Notes: generated by a model not told the origin, from the letters alone. DNA of 64,000 nt from JAUXFS01 sp963772635 (GCA_963772635.1 CAVYYK010000031.1:1-64000); one strand, 5' to 3'. Shown: positions 56,373 through 64,000, numbered from the stretch's first letter. A program made the numbers and translations.

Positions 56373-56448
56373 TGGTAGGCGGGGGTAGGATTTGAACCTC
56401 CGGCCTCTGCCATGTGATAGCAGCGCTCTACCACTGAGCTACCCGCCT
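56373..56448 (-). tRNA. tRNA-Val (CAC), with one extra base in the T stem
   Basis: Read on the minus strand: acceptor AGGCGGG/CCCGCCT (7 bp), TA, D arm GCTC-AGTGGTA-GAGC, anticodon stem CTGCT/GGCAG with loop ATCACAT (anticodon CAC), variable loop AGGCC, T arm GGAGG-TTCAAAT-CCTACC, then A and encoded CCA. Every stem is perfect if the A opposite plus-strand position 56386 is removed from CCTACC. As written the T stem is disrupted. CAC reads the valine codon GUG. Confidence 0.82.
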
Positions 56449-56508
56449 AGATACCTCGCTCGAGATTATACGACGACCGGACCGTGCTGAAGCAATTTAA
56501 TGTGCTTA

Positions 56509-56640
56509 TACCGGAGCTCGCTGATAACGACTCATCGTGATCGTGTTTCCAGCCCGCTCGGCAGGAGCGAATGCGAAAGCGATGCCACCCCATCGTCGAG
56601 CGTTTGCGACGTCCCGAGCAGTTACGGGGACACTATACAC
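56509..56640. mobile_element. Diverged half copy of the MITE-like element
   Basis: From TACCGGAGCTCGCTGATAAC onward the sequence follows the inverted right half of the element at 31264-31525, including the GTTTCC..CCCGCTCGGCAGGAGC segment. A TTA precedes it. The other half is missing. Confidence 0.6.
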
Positions 56641-56808
56641 GATTCCGGGAGGGAGTGTTCCGAGGATAATGTATTCGAGGATACTGCACTCAACTCCGGG
56701 CATCGCATCCGGGGCTCGAACGCCGTCGCGCGTTCGCCTTCGCATTTGTCTAAGACATCCAGCGGTACCCTCCGCGCTGCCCCCGGCTCGTGTTCCAATC
56801 CACCCTGG

Positions 56809-56840
56809 AATGTGTATAATGACTGCCGAGGATACACATT
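56809..56840 (+). promoter_or_regulatory. vapBC promoter and operator
   Basis: Perfect 9-bp inverted repeat AATGTGTAT/ATACACATT with a 14-base spacer; TATAAT (56815-56820) overlaps the left arm. It lies 11 bases before vapB and fits VapBC autorepression. Confidence 0.68.
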
Positions 56841-56850
56841 GGATGTCGCC

Positions 56851-57058
56851 ATGCGCACCAACATCGAGATCGACGACGACGTTGATCCACGCAGCCATGC
56901 GGGTCAGCGGCCTGAAAACCAAGCGGTCGGCCGTGGAGGAAGGTTTGCGGTTACTGATCCGGCTCAAGGGCCAGGCCGAGGTGCGGTCGCTGTTCGGGCA
57001 GGTTCGCTGGGAAGGCGATCTCGACGACAGCCGCCTCGCCCGCCCGCTGCCGGAATGA
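56851..57058 (+). pseudogene. vapB: VapB-type antitoxin, single frameshift
   Basis: The frame starts MRTNIEIDDD and, after one extra G at about 56881, continues LIHAAMRVSGLKTKRSAVEE and GLRLLIRLKGQAEVRSLFGQ to a stop at 57056-57058. This is a normal 68-residue VapB: ribbon-helix-helix plus toxin-binding tail. The stop overlaps the vapC start (ATGA). If the break is real, the toxin would lack its antidote, which makes a consensus error more likely. Confidence 0.75.
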
Positions 57059-57444
57059 TCGCCGTCGACAGCTCGGTGTGGATCGATTTCCTCAACGGCA
57101 ACGAGACGCGGGAGGTCGCGCACCTGTCGAGCCTGCTCGGCACCGAGCCGCTTCTCGTCGGTGACATCGTTCTCCTGGAGGTGCTCCAGGGTATCGGCTC
57201 CGAAGCGGAAGCCGCACGGGTCGAGGAAGCGCTCCGCCGCTTCGACGTGGAACCGATGCTCGATCCGGAGCTCGCCGTCCTCGCGGCCACCCATTACCGC
57301 CATCTGCGCGGTTTCGGAATTACGCTGCGCAAGACCATCGACCTGATCATCGGCACCTTCTGCATCGCCCGCGGCCACGCCCTGCTCACGGCCGATCGAG
57401 ATTTTGCGCCGATGGCCCGGCACCTGGGTCTCATGCTCGTCTGA
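57055..57444 (+). CDS. vapC: VapC-type PIN-domain ribonuclease toxin
   Basis: The 129-residue protein has the PIN acidic residues: MIAVDSSVWIDFLNGN (first Asp), LLVGDIVLLEVLQGIGSEAE (Glu), TLRKTIDLIIGTFCIARGHA (Asp) and LLTADRDFAPMARHLGL (Asp). VapC toxins cleave tRNA or rRNA when free of VapB. It overlaps vapB by four bases. Confidence 0.92.
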   Translation: MIAVDSSVWIDFLNGNETREVAHLSSLLGTEPLLVGDIVLLEVLQGIGSEAEAARVEEALRRFDVEPMLDPELAVLAATHYRHLRGFGITLRKTIDLIIGTFCIARGHALLTADRDFAPMARHLGLMLV

Positions 57445-57624
57445 CCGGGCCGTCGCACCCAATTCCGACGGGCGCCCGTGATAGGATATTTTTCCTTTAC
57501 TTCGCCCCTGCTTTGATGTATGTTCTTTATACGTTCCCATTTAGGGCGGCGGGAGAGGTGCGGCTCGATTCAGGTCCCGGTGGCAGTGGGTGGTAACGGT
57601 GCGCGGATTCGAGAGGAATGCCGG

Positions 57625-57660
57625 GTTTTGACGAGTTTTGACGAGTTTTGACGAGTTTTA
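57625..57660. repeat. Array of GTTTTGACGA 10-bp direct repeats, first
   Basis: Three perfect tandem units (57625-57654) and a partial fourth (GTTTTA). Confidence 0.92.
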
Positions 57661-57777
57661 CAACAGGCGATATTATGACAAATTGTAGAAACTCGTTTGG
57701 AAACAACGGGTTGCCGCCGTTGCGCAAGCCAAACGAAGGGTTATTGAAAAGCGTGTCGAATCAATGAGTTGTGTTGG

Positions 57778-57812
57778 GTTTTGACGAGTTTTGACGAGTT
57801 TTGACGAGTTTT
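57778..57812. repeat. Array of GTTTTGACGA 10-bp direct repeats, second
   Basis: Three perfect tandem units (57778-57807) and a partial fourth (GTTTT), 153 bases after the first array, same orientation. Confidence 0.92.
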
Positions 57813-57941
57813 CGGACGTTTTTCCGTTTTGTTTGATATCAACGGGTTATCCGATTTCTTGGGACCGATTTCGTCATTAAAGACCCCTGACTTCGCTCGG
57901 GTAAGGCGACGGCGGCGGCCTCGGGAGCGCGGCTGTTCGGC

Positions 57942-59531
57942 CTACCGTTTCAGCTCCGAGGCCTCCTGGGTCATTTCGTCGGCGGTGCGGAACGCGGTGG
58001 CCGAGGCGTTGTAGGCGTGCTGGGTCATGATCATCCGGGTGAACTCGTCGGCGATGTCGACGTTGGACAGTTCCTGGGCGCCGGTCACCAGCGCGCCGTT
58101 GCTGCCCTCGGCCGCGCCGGCCAGGGTCGCCGCGCCGGAGTCGGCGCTGACCGCGTAGACGTTGCCGCTCAGCGCCCACAGGCCGTCGGGATTGACGAAG
58201 TCGGCCAGCGCCAGCTTGTACAGCCGCTGCTCGATGCCGTTGTCGAACCGGCCGAGCACGTGGCCGCCGGCATCGAAGGCGACCGACTCGAGATTGCCCG
58301 GGGGAAAGCCGTCTCGGCTGTAATCGAGCGGGATGAAGTCGGCGGCGAACTGGCTGAAATCGCCGACGTCGAGGGTGAAGTCGGACGTGGTGCCGCCGGC
58401 GTGGGCGACCGACACGGTATAGCGCAGCGGCCCGACCAGGCCGCCGGTCGGGTCGAACACCAGCGGCTCGGCGAACGCGCCGAGGCCGGAAAAGCTGGAG
58501 ACCGCCGCGTTGGTCTCGTCGACGATCACCGGGGTCGACGGATCGAGGGTGATCGACGAGCCGTCCGGCGAAATCGCGCCGACGGTGTAGCTGCCGTCGT
58601 TGCCGGCCGAGCCGGTGACGGCGAACACGTCGCCGGCCGAGAGCGAGGAGAAGAAGCCGATGACCGGGGGGCCGCCGCCGGCGCCCTGGGCGGTGATGGT
58701 ATCGCCGATGGCGGCGAACACCGTTTCCTGGCCGGCGACGGTGGCGAACATCGGCGTCTGCGACGGCGCGACGGTCACCGTGTCGCCGACGCCGGCGACG
58801 ATATCCAGTCCCCAGGTATTGACCGCGGCCGCCTTGGTGAAGTCGAGCCGCAGCGGCTGCCGGTTGCCGCCGGAGTCGAAGACGTCGATGGAATGGGTCG
58901 AGACGTCGCCGGGAAGGTCGTTGGCCGGCAGATTGACGGCGAGCCGCGCCGCGCTGGTCGGCATCCCCGAGCTGGTCACCGAAAGCGGGTCGACGCGGAT
59001 CGACGTCAGGCTGCCTTCGCCGCTGGGAAAGCTGCCGTCGGCGCCGACCGGCCAGCCCTGGAGGAAGTAGCCGTTCTTGTCGACCAGATAGCCTTCGTTG
59101 GTGGTCAGCGGGTTGCCGAGCGGGTCGGTGCCGGTGATCTCGGGGCCGGCGGCGACGGTGAACCGGCCGTCGCGGCCGTAGACGGTGCCGCCGGAGCCGT
59201 CCAGTTCGGCGTTGAGGACGAACATCCCGCGGCCGCTGATCGCCGCGTCGAGCTCGCGGCCGGTGGTCTGGATCGTCCCCTGGGTGGTGACCCGCGCGTA
59301 GTTCTTCGGCTGGACCCCGCCGATGTCGGACTGGGTCGAGATCGGGCCGCCGGCGTCGGGGTTGCCCGGCGCACTGGCGAAGGTCCGGCTGAGGACGGTC
59401 TGGAAGTGGACGTCGGTGCGTTTGTAGCCGCCGGTGTTGACGTTGGCGATATTGCCGCCGATCACGCCCAGGGCTTGGCTCTGGCTTTCCATGCCGAGCA
59501 CGCTGGGTTGGAAGAAACCGTAGGTGGCCAT
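57942..59531 (-). CDS. flgE: Flagellar hook protein FlgE-like
   Basis: The 529-residue protein has the rod-hook-filament N-terminus (MATYGFFQPSVLGMESQSQA, IGGNIANVNTGGYKRTDVHF), the flgE/F/G core (AISGRGMFVLN, GRDGRFTVAA, GYLVDKNGYFLQGWPVG) and the C-terminal helix (ELSNVDIADEFTRMIMTQHA, YNASATAFRTADEMTQEA). A variable centre of about 250 residues would form the outer hook surface. ATG 59531 is used, with GGGAG eight bases upstream. FlgE monomers are exported through the flagellar apparatus. It diverges from fliX. Confidence 0.88.
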   Translation of the reverse strand: MATYGFFQPSVLGMESQSQALGVIGGNIANVNTGGYKRTDVHFQTVLSRTFASAPGNPDAGGPISTQSDIGGVQPKNYARVTTQGTIQTTGRELDAAISGRGMFVLNAELDGSGGTVYGRDGRFTVAAGPEITGTDPLGNPLTTNEGYLVDKNGYFLQGWPVGADGSFPSGEGSLTSIRVDPLSVTSSGMPTSAARLAVNLPANDLPGDVSTHSIDVFDSGGNRQPLRLDFTKAAAVNTWGLDIVAGVGDTVTVAPSQTPMFATVAGQETVFAAIGDTITAQGAGGGPPVIGFFSSLSAGDVFAVTGSAGNDGSYTVGAISPDGSSITLDPSTPVIVDETNAAVSSFSGLGAFAEPLVFDPTGGLVGPLRYTVSVAHAGGTTSDFTLDVGDFSQFAADFIPLDYSRDGFPPGNLESVAFDAGGHVLGRFDNGIEQRLYKLALADFVNPDGLWALSGNVYAVSADSGAATLAGAAEGSNGALVTGAQELSNVDIADEFTRMIMTQHAYNASATAFRTADEMTQEASELKR

Positions 59532-59736
59532 CGCTGCGCTCCCGTTGTTTCGATCCGGACCGGATCCGTCTCGCCCACCGATCTCGCAACAATCGGGCCA
59601 ATCGTGAATTCGCGTCAACACTCTGATATCACGAGATTTTGTATCGACTTCCGGTGGGCAGGAGTTGACCGCCGAGCGACCGCTTCCGGCCCGGGCGGCA
59701 AATTCTGCCGGGCCCATGGCGATCGGTCGGCGGCAT

Positions 59737-59752
59737 TTAACCGACTGTTAAC
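59737..59752. promoter_or_regulatory. CtrA-type binding site between flgE and fliX
   Basis: TTAA-CCGACTG-TTAAC is an exact match to the TTAA-N7-TTAAC full site of the alphaproteobacterial master regulator CtrA. It lies 56 bases upstream of fliX and about 200 bases from flgE. Confidence 0.65.
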
Positions 59753-59807
59753 CGCCACCGGCGCACCATCCGACGATCGAGAACCATCGAACGGAACCAG
59801 AGGGTCG

Positions 59808-60233
59808 ATGAGAGTTCCCAACGTTGACGCAGGACGGAGGACCGTTTCGAGCCGCCGTCGGACCGGCGTTGCGGGACGGGACGGCCGGTTCGCCGAACAC
59901 CTGCACGGTGCGGCGAACGACGCCGGCGTCGGCATCGATCGAACGATGGTTCATTCCGTCGGATCGGTTCTCCCCGCCCAGGAAGCGTCGAGCGCCACCG
60001 AAGAGCGCGCACGCACGCGGGCCCGGCGGTACGGCGAGGATATCCTCGACCGATTGGACGAGTTGCACCTCGCCATCCTCACCGGGGCGGTGCCGGCGGA
60101 GCGGATGGTCCGCCTTGCCCAGATGCTGAGAGCGAAACACGGGCAGGTCGATGATCCGCGACTGCGCTCGATCATCGAGGAAATCGAGCTCCGCGCCGAG
60201 GTTGAAATCGCCAAACTGACACGCGGCCGGTAG
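59808..60233 (+). CDS. fliX: Flagellar assembly regulator FliX
   Basis: The 141-residue protein has a low-complexity N-terminal half and the conserved FliX end: RARRYGEDILDRLDELHLAI, LTGAVPAERMVRLAQMLRA and DDPRLRSIIEEIELRAEVEI. In Caulobacter FliX links flagellar basal-body assembly to sigma54/FlbD transcription of later genes. ATG 59808 follows AGAGGG. A CtrA site lies upstream. In many relatives fliX is next to flgI, which is not seen here. Confidence 0.85.
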   Translation: MRVPNVDAGRRTVSSRRRTGVAGRDGRFAEHLHGAANDAGVGIDRTMVHSVGSVLPAQEASSATEERARTRARRYGEDILDRLDELHLAILTGAVPAERMVRLAQMLRAKHGQVDDPRLRSIIEEIELRAEVEIAKLTRGR

Positions 60234-60404
60234 GACGCATCCCCGCCCGGCGAGAAACTCCTCCCGTGAGGGCCTTTACCGCGCGTTTTCAAAGAGTTGT
60301 ATGCGGGCGCCGACGAAAAAATGCGCTTGCGGCGATACGTTGCCGCACCTATAGTCCGCCGCGTTCGGCCACCCTTGCGGAATTCCGAGAAAGCGTCATC
60401 GAGC

Positions 60405-60821
60405 ATGACCGTCAGCCTGTCGCCCGACTACCGCCCCTCCGATCGCGAGCCGTTCATGAACGCCACGATGCTGGAGTACTTTCGGCGAAAGCTGCTGAAC
60501 TGGCGCGCCGAGCTGATGATCGAGTCGACGGAGACCCTGCACAGCCTCCAGGACGGCGGCGTCATCGAGGCCGACATCGCCGACCGGGCTTCGGTGGAGA
60601 CCAACCGGTCGTTGGAACTCAGAACCCGCGATCGCGCCCGCAAGCTGATCCTCAAGATCGACGAGGCGCTCGAGCGGATCGAGGACGGGACCTACGGCTA
60701 TTGCGAAGAAACCCACGAGCCGATGAGCCTGTCGCGGCTCGAGGCCCGGCCGATCGCCACCCTCAGCGTCGAGGCCCAGGAGCGCCACGAACGCATGGAG
60801 AAGACCCACCGCGACGAGTAG
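60405..60821 (+). CDS. dksA: DksA/TraR-family RNA polymerase-binding protein
   Basis: The 138-residue protein has the DksA coiled coil (LEYFRRKLLNWRAELMIEST, DIADRASVETNRSLELRTRD) with the acidic tip region, and a degenerate zinc finger: YGYCEETHEPMSLSRLEARP with only one of four cysteines kept. Cys-poor DksA is the usual alphaproteobacterial form. It binds the RNA polymerase secondary channel and mediates the stringent response with ppGpp. It commonly sits among flagellar genes in this group. Confidence 0.9.
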   Translation: MTVSLSPDYRPSDREPFMNATMLEYFRRKLLNWRAELMIESTETLHSLQDGGVIEADIADRASVETNRSLELRTRDRARKLILKIDEALERIEDGTYGYCEETHEPMSLSRLEARPIATLSVEAQERHERMEKTHRDE

Positions 60822-60988
60822 CGGTCCCGGATCGGGGCACACTCTGAACAATCTGAACAATCTTCCCACTTCAAAGCGAGGGCCCGCAGCGCGGACCGCG
60901 GGCCTCTGGTGTGTTTCCCTTTTTGCCTGGACGACGGGAACGAAGCCGGCATTGCGCGCCGGCCGTCGTCCCGGGGTTTCGAGGTTCC

Positions 60989-61750
60989 CTAGAACGGGAA
61001 CAGAATATCCCATAACTGGGTGCCGTAACGCGGCTGTTGCAGATCGCTGAGGGAGCCGCGTCCGCCATAGGCGACGCGCATCTCGGCGATCCTTTCGTCC
61101 GAGATCGAGTTGTCGGCCTCGATGTCTTGGGGACGGACGACGCCGGTCAGCAGCAGCTCTCGCAGTTCGAAGTTCACCCTGAGTTCCTGCCGTCCCATGA
61201 TCGCCAGCGCCCCGTTGGGCAGCACTTGGGTGACGATGGCGGCGAAGGTGAGCTCGATTTTCTCGCTGCGGTCGATTTTGCCGTCGCCCTCGGTATTGTG
61301 CTTGGTCTTGAAGGCGAGCAGTTCGTCCGGATTGACCGCGCTGGGGAAGATCTTGGAAAGTTTGGTTTCGTAGCCGAGGATGGCGGGGACGCCTTGGGTC
61401 TCGCCGTCGTTGCGATCGCGGTTGGTCTTGTTCTCCATCTTGGCCTTGTCGTCGAGAAGCAGCCGGACGGTGAGGATATCGCCGACTTCCTTGGCACGAA
61501 TATCCTTGAAAAAAGCCTTGGCCCCGGTTCTCCACAGCGAGTTGGGGTTGTCCTCGGGGATCTGCGGCGCCGGCATCGGCAGGCTGACCGGCCGATAACC
61601 CGGCTGAGCGACCGGGTTGGTGATCTCGGTCAGTTCAGGCCCGTCCCCCACCTCGGAAAGCCGGGTGATCACGTTGCAGCCACTGACAGCGATGACGAAC
61701 ACGGCGGCCATCGCCGGACCGGCGGTCGCGCGGACTGTCCCAGAGGTCAT
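60989..61750 (-). CDS. flgH: Flagellar L-ring protein FlgH
   Basis: The 253-residue lipoprotein has a signal with lipobox (MAAVFVIAVSGC) and FlgH features: NSLWRTGAKAFFKDIRAKEV, GDILTVRLLLDDKAKMENKT, GKIDRSEKIELTFAAIVTQV, LPNGALAIMGRQELRVNFEL and VVRPQDIEADNSI. It forms the outer-membrane bushing of the flagellar rod. It lies 10 bases downstream of flgA in the minus-strand operon flgF-flgG-flgA-flgH. Confidence 0.95.
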   Translation of the reverse strand: MTSGTVRATAGPAMAAVFVIAVSGCNVITRLSEVGDGPELTEITNPVAQPGYRPVSLPMPAPQIPEDNPNSLWRTGAKAFFKDIRAKEVGDILTVRLLLDDKAKMENKTNRDRNDGETQGVPAILGYETKLSKIFPSAVNPDELLAFKTKHNTEGDGKIDRSEKIELTFAAIVTQVLPNGALAIMGRQELRVNFELRELLLTGVVRPQDIEADNSISDERIAEMRVAYGGRGSLSDLQQPRYGTQLWDILFPF

Positions 61751-61760
61751 GTGCTCTCTC

Positions 61761-62738
61761 CTAGTTTATCTGAGTCGAGCCGAGAAGCGGAATGGTCACT
61801 TGGCCGGCGCCGCTGACAATGCCTTCGACGAGGGTATGGCTTTGAACGTTGGCGACACGGATGGAATCCCCCTCGCTGCCGTCCTCGAGCGCCCGGCCGC
61901 GAGCGGTCAGCTGCATGCCGGAGGTGGTCAGGACCAGGGTTACCAGCCCACCCTTCGGCACGACGACCGGGCGTTGGACCTCCGAGGCGCGCACCGGTTC
62001 GCCCGGCCGCAAAGTCCGTTTCGGCGTCTGCCCGATCAGGCCGTTGGCATCCAGCACCGTGTTCCCGGGCAAGCGGTCGGTCCGCAAGCGAAGCCACTGG
62101 ACGTCGTCCGCGCCGATGACCTCTCCGCGCATCACCCGATCGGCCAGAATGGGAACGTCGGTCACGTCGTGGAGGCGGCCTGAAACACCGACCGGCTGAG
62201 CCGCCGGATCGTCGGACGGCGCCACGACGGCGGCGGTGAAACGGCCGCTCCGCGGGTCGTAGGCCACGACGTCCACCGCAACCGTCGGGTTGGCGTCGGC
62301 GGCCAGGTGGAGGCGAAGGCCGGGGTTGGCGAGTTCGATCGCCACCCGCTCCGGGTCGACGCCCTTGTCGACCAGCGCCGCGAGGATTTGCCGTTCGATC
62401 TCCTCGCCATCGATGACGATGCTTTCGCGCTCGACGACGACGTGGTCATGGATGGACATCGGCCGCCAGTCAAGCCCATGGGCCTGCGCGATTCGGTAAA
62501 GCAAGCGGGCGTTGAAAACGACCCGCCCGCCCGGAGCCGGCGCGCGCGCGACACCGACCTCCGCCTTACCGCCGGCACCGACGAAGAGATCTCCGAGACG
62601 CACCAGGTTGTCGCCGACCGTCACCGCCGCGCGCAGGGTCAACGGCAGGTCGCTGGCGGGCGAGGCGTCCGCCCGGGCCGGCGCGGACGACAGCATCACG
62701 ACCGCCACCACCGCCAGAGCAATAAACGAGATTTTCAC
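61761..62738 (-). CDS. flgA: Flagellar P-ring assembly chaperone FlgA
   Basis: The 325-residue exported protein starts at GTG 62738 with AAGGAG ten bases upstream. It has a signal peptide (ISFIALAVVAVVMLSSAPAR) and a C-terminal SAF domain (PILADRVMRGEVIGADDVQW, LIGQTPKRTLRPGEPVRASE, LVLTTSGMQLTARGRALEDG, IRVANVQS). FlgA helps FlgI assemble into the periplasmic P ring. It is at the long end of the family's length range. Confidence 0.93.
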   Translation of the reverse strand: MKISFIALAVVAVVMLSSAPARADASPASDLPLTLRAAVTVGDNLVRLGDLFVGAGGKAEVGVARAPAPGGRVVFNARLLYRIAQAHGLDWRPMSIHDHVVVERESIVIDGEEIERQILAALVDKGVDPERVAIELANPGLRLHLAADANPTVAVDVVAYDPRSGRFTAAVVAPSDDPAAQPVGVSGRLHDVTDVPILADRVMRGEVIGADDVQWLRLRTDRLPGNTVLDANGLIGQTPKRTLRPGEPVRASEVQRPVVVPKGGLVTLVLTTSGMQLTARGRALEDGSEGDSIRVANVQSHTLVEGIVSGAGQVTIPLLGSTQIN

Positions 62739-62756
62739 CGCTAACTCCTTGAACTG

Positions 62757-63542
62757 TCATCGGGTGGTGTTGAGCGTGGCCATCATCTCGTCCGCGGTCT
62801 GGATGACCTTGGAGTTCATCTCGTAGGCCCGCTGTGCCGAGATCAGGTTGGTGATCTCCTCGACCGCGTTGACGTTGGACGTTTCCAGAAAACCTTGCAG
62901 GATGCTCCCGTATCCGGGTTCTTGCGGCGCGCTTACCGCCGGCGCCCCCGAGGCCGGTGTCTCGATCAACAGGTTGCTTCCGATCGCCTCCAGCCCGGCC
63001 TCGTTGGCGAACGTCGCGATCTGCAGTTGGCCGACGTTCTGAAGGGCGACCTGTCCCTGCACCTTGACCAGAACCTCGCCGCTCTGGTTGATGGTCACGT
63101 CGATCGCATCGGCCGGCACGGTAATGCCGGGCAACACCGAATAACCGTCGTGGGTGACGATCTCGCCGTCGGCGTTGAGCTGGAAGGTGCCGTCGCGGGT
63201 GTAGGCGGTATCGCCGCTGGGCAGTTCGACCTGGAAAAAGCCTTTCCCTTAAATCGCCATATCCAGGGTATTGTCGGTGGCGGTCAGGTTGCCCTGCTCG
63301 TGGATCCGGTAGACTGCGGCCAGCTTCACCCCGAGACCGATCTGCACCCCCGACGGCACCACCGAACCGTCGTCCGAAGACGTCGAGCCGACCCGCCGCA
63401 TGTTCTGGTACAAAAGGTCGTGGAATTCGGTCCGCCGGCGCATGTAGCCGGTGGTGTTCATGTTGGCGAGGTTGTTGGACACCACCTCGACGTTGCGTTG
63501 CTGGGCGAGCATTCCGGTCGCCGCGATGTTGAGCGCTCTCAT
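62757..63542 (-). CDS. flgG: Flagellar distal rod protein FlgG, with one in-frame stop codon
   Basis: The frame from ATG 63542 (GGAAAGGACGGGAAG upstream) gives exactly 261 residues, the canonical FlgG length: MRALNIAATGMLAQQRNVEV, VSNNLANMNTTGYMRRRTEF, GVQIGLGVKLAAVYRIHEQG, then GKGFFQVELPSGDTAYTRDG and the end EEITNLISAQRAYEMNSKVI. A TAA at 63249-63251 interrupts it at LDMAI-stop-GKGFF, where nearly all FlgG proteins have Gln. CAA to TAA is a single C-to-T change. FlgG is essential for motility, so a sequence error or a very recent mutation is likely. Confidence 0.9.
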
Positions 63543-63609
63543 CTTCCCGTCCTTTCCGTTGCCTGGGCGCCGGCCGTCGACCACGCGCCCGGGGACGTAA
63601 AAACCCCGT

Positions 63610-64000
63610 TCATCCCGAGTACACCTGGACCATCCTCTTGATCCGCTCGTCCTCCTTGTCGATCAGCATGCGCGCACTGTCGTAGGCGCGCTGCACGCTG
63701 ATCATCCGCGTCATCTCGATGATCGGCTCGACGTTGGATCCCTCCAGCATGCCCTGCATCAGGTTGACCAACTCCACATCCTGGGGCCGATCCGGCGACG
63801 ACATCAGCCCGCCGGAGACCACCTGCAGATTGTGGGGGTTTTCGAACCGCACGATGCGAAGCCGGCCGATTTGACCGTTCTCGGTGGACACGATGCCGTC
63901 CCGGGAGACGGTGATCTCGGTATCGGCGGGGCTGAAGAAGATCGGCCCGCCGTTGGACGTCAGGACCGGCATCCCGTGTTCGGTGACCAGCTGCCCGTTC
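63610..64000 (-). CDS. flgF: Flagellar proximal rod protein FlgF, C-terminal part
   Basis: The visible 129 codons, cut by the window edge, read GPIFFSPADTEITVSRDGIV, IGRLRIVRFENPHNLQVVSG, PQDVELVNLMQGMLEGSNVE and IEMTRMISVQRAYDSARMLI. This matches the FlgF end. It precedes flgG by 67 bases in the usual order. Confidence 0.9.
   Translation of the reverse strand, partial: NGQLVTEHGMPVLTSNGGPIFFSPADTEITVSRDGIVSTENGQIGRLRIVRFENPHNLQVVSGGLMSSPDRPQDVELVNLMQGMLEGSNVEPIIEMTRMISVQRAYDSARMLIDKEDERIKRMVQVYSG

Larger units (their letters stand above)
57445..57941. other. Gene-free stretch with two arrays of 10-bp repeats
   Basis: No gene is supported. The content is the two repeat arrays listed separately. 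Confidence 0.5.

Noticed and set aside
57625..57812. CRISPR array at the 10-bp repeats
   Set aside because: Units are 10 bp, strictly tandem and without spacers.
58017..60233. 738-codon plus-strand frame reaching into fliX
   Set aside because: Only the last 141 codons match FliX; the rest is antisense to the flgE-like gene.

Overview
The window is GC-rich DNA from an alphaproteobacterium, most likely of the Rhodospirillales type. The pointers are the flagellar regulators FliX and FlaF, a TTAA-N7-TTAAC CtrA-type site between fliX and a flgE-like gene, a cysteine-poor alphaproteobacterial DksA, FixL/FixJ-type two-component proteins and an NAD-linked molybdenum formate dehydrogenase. Species cannot be read from this sequence.

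Layout. 1-7.9 kb: a minus-strand type I secretion operon with a giant RTX calcium-binding protein, its ABC exporter and the start of a probable adaptor. 8.1-10.0 kb: a group II intron with its reverse transcriptase, sitting directly behind an intrinsic terminator. 10.4-14.5 kb: a minus-strand acyl-CoA operon (acyl-CoA dehydrogenase, two class III CoA-transferases, a YdcF protein). 14.6-16.1 kb: tandem methyltransferases. 16.1-18.1 kb: a dgcN-dgcA pair for D-glutamate. 18.2-27.6 kb: a cell-wall hydrolase behind a leader terminator, an aminotransferase, small secreted proteins, a dienoyl-CoA-reductase-like flavoprotein and two remnants of type II secretion or pilus genes. 28-35.3 kb: ChaN/PDZ lipoprotein, M1 peptidase, a MITE-like element, a HAD-membrane protein and a FixLJ-like pair. 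35.4-40 kb: flaF, a PhnD-like protein, a Na/Ca exchanger, hemerythrin, higBA and gluQ. 40.4-46.7 kb: a CheB-CheR-kinase-REC-REC-LuxR fusion protein and a partial duplication of its tail. 47-51.9 kb: formate dehydrogenase followed by three tiny predicted proteins. 52-57.4 kb: a degraded zone with a DUF4919 pseudogene, a PEP-CTERM pseudogene, a duplicated 82-residue gene, tRNA-Val and vapBC. 57.6-64 kb: 10-bp repeats and a flagellar cluster (flgE-like, fliX, dksA, flgH, flgA, flgG, flgF).

One theme crosses the window: many otherwise well-conserved genes are broken by a single base. The affected loci are the ABC exporter (twice), the RTX gene (twice), the fixJ-like gene, the cheBR fusion, formate dehydrogenase alpha, vapB and the tRNA; flgG has one in-frame stop. 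Most are explained by one extra base. Family-level reading frames resume at once, and natural gene ends (ATGA overlaps, expected lengths) reappear when one base is changed. I read most of these as probable consensus errors, though true decay is likely at 52-56 kb, where two genes carry several lesions each.

The best leads for undescribed biology are the paralogous 30-residue membrane microproteins (27.5 and 51.6 kb), the duplicated 82-residue gene whose two copies differ almost only synonymously, the 1,600-residue chemoreceptor-methylase/kinase/FixJ fusion, the two arrays of 10-bp repeats, and a terminator placed between promoter and start codon of the cell-wall hydrolase.
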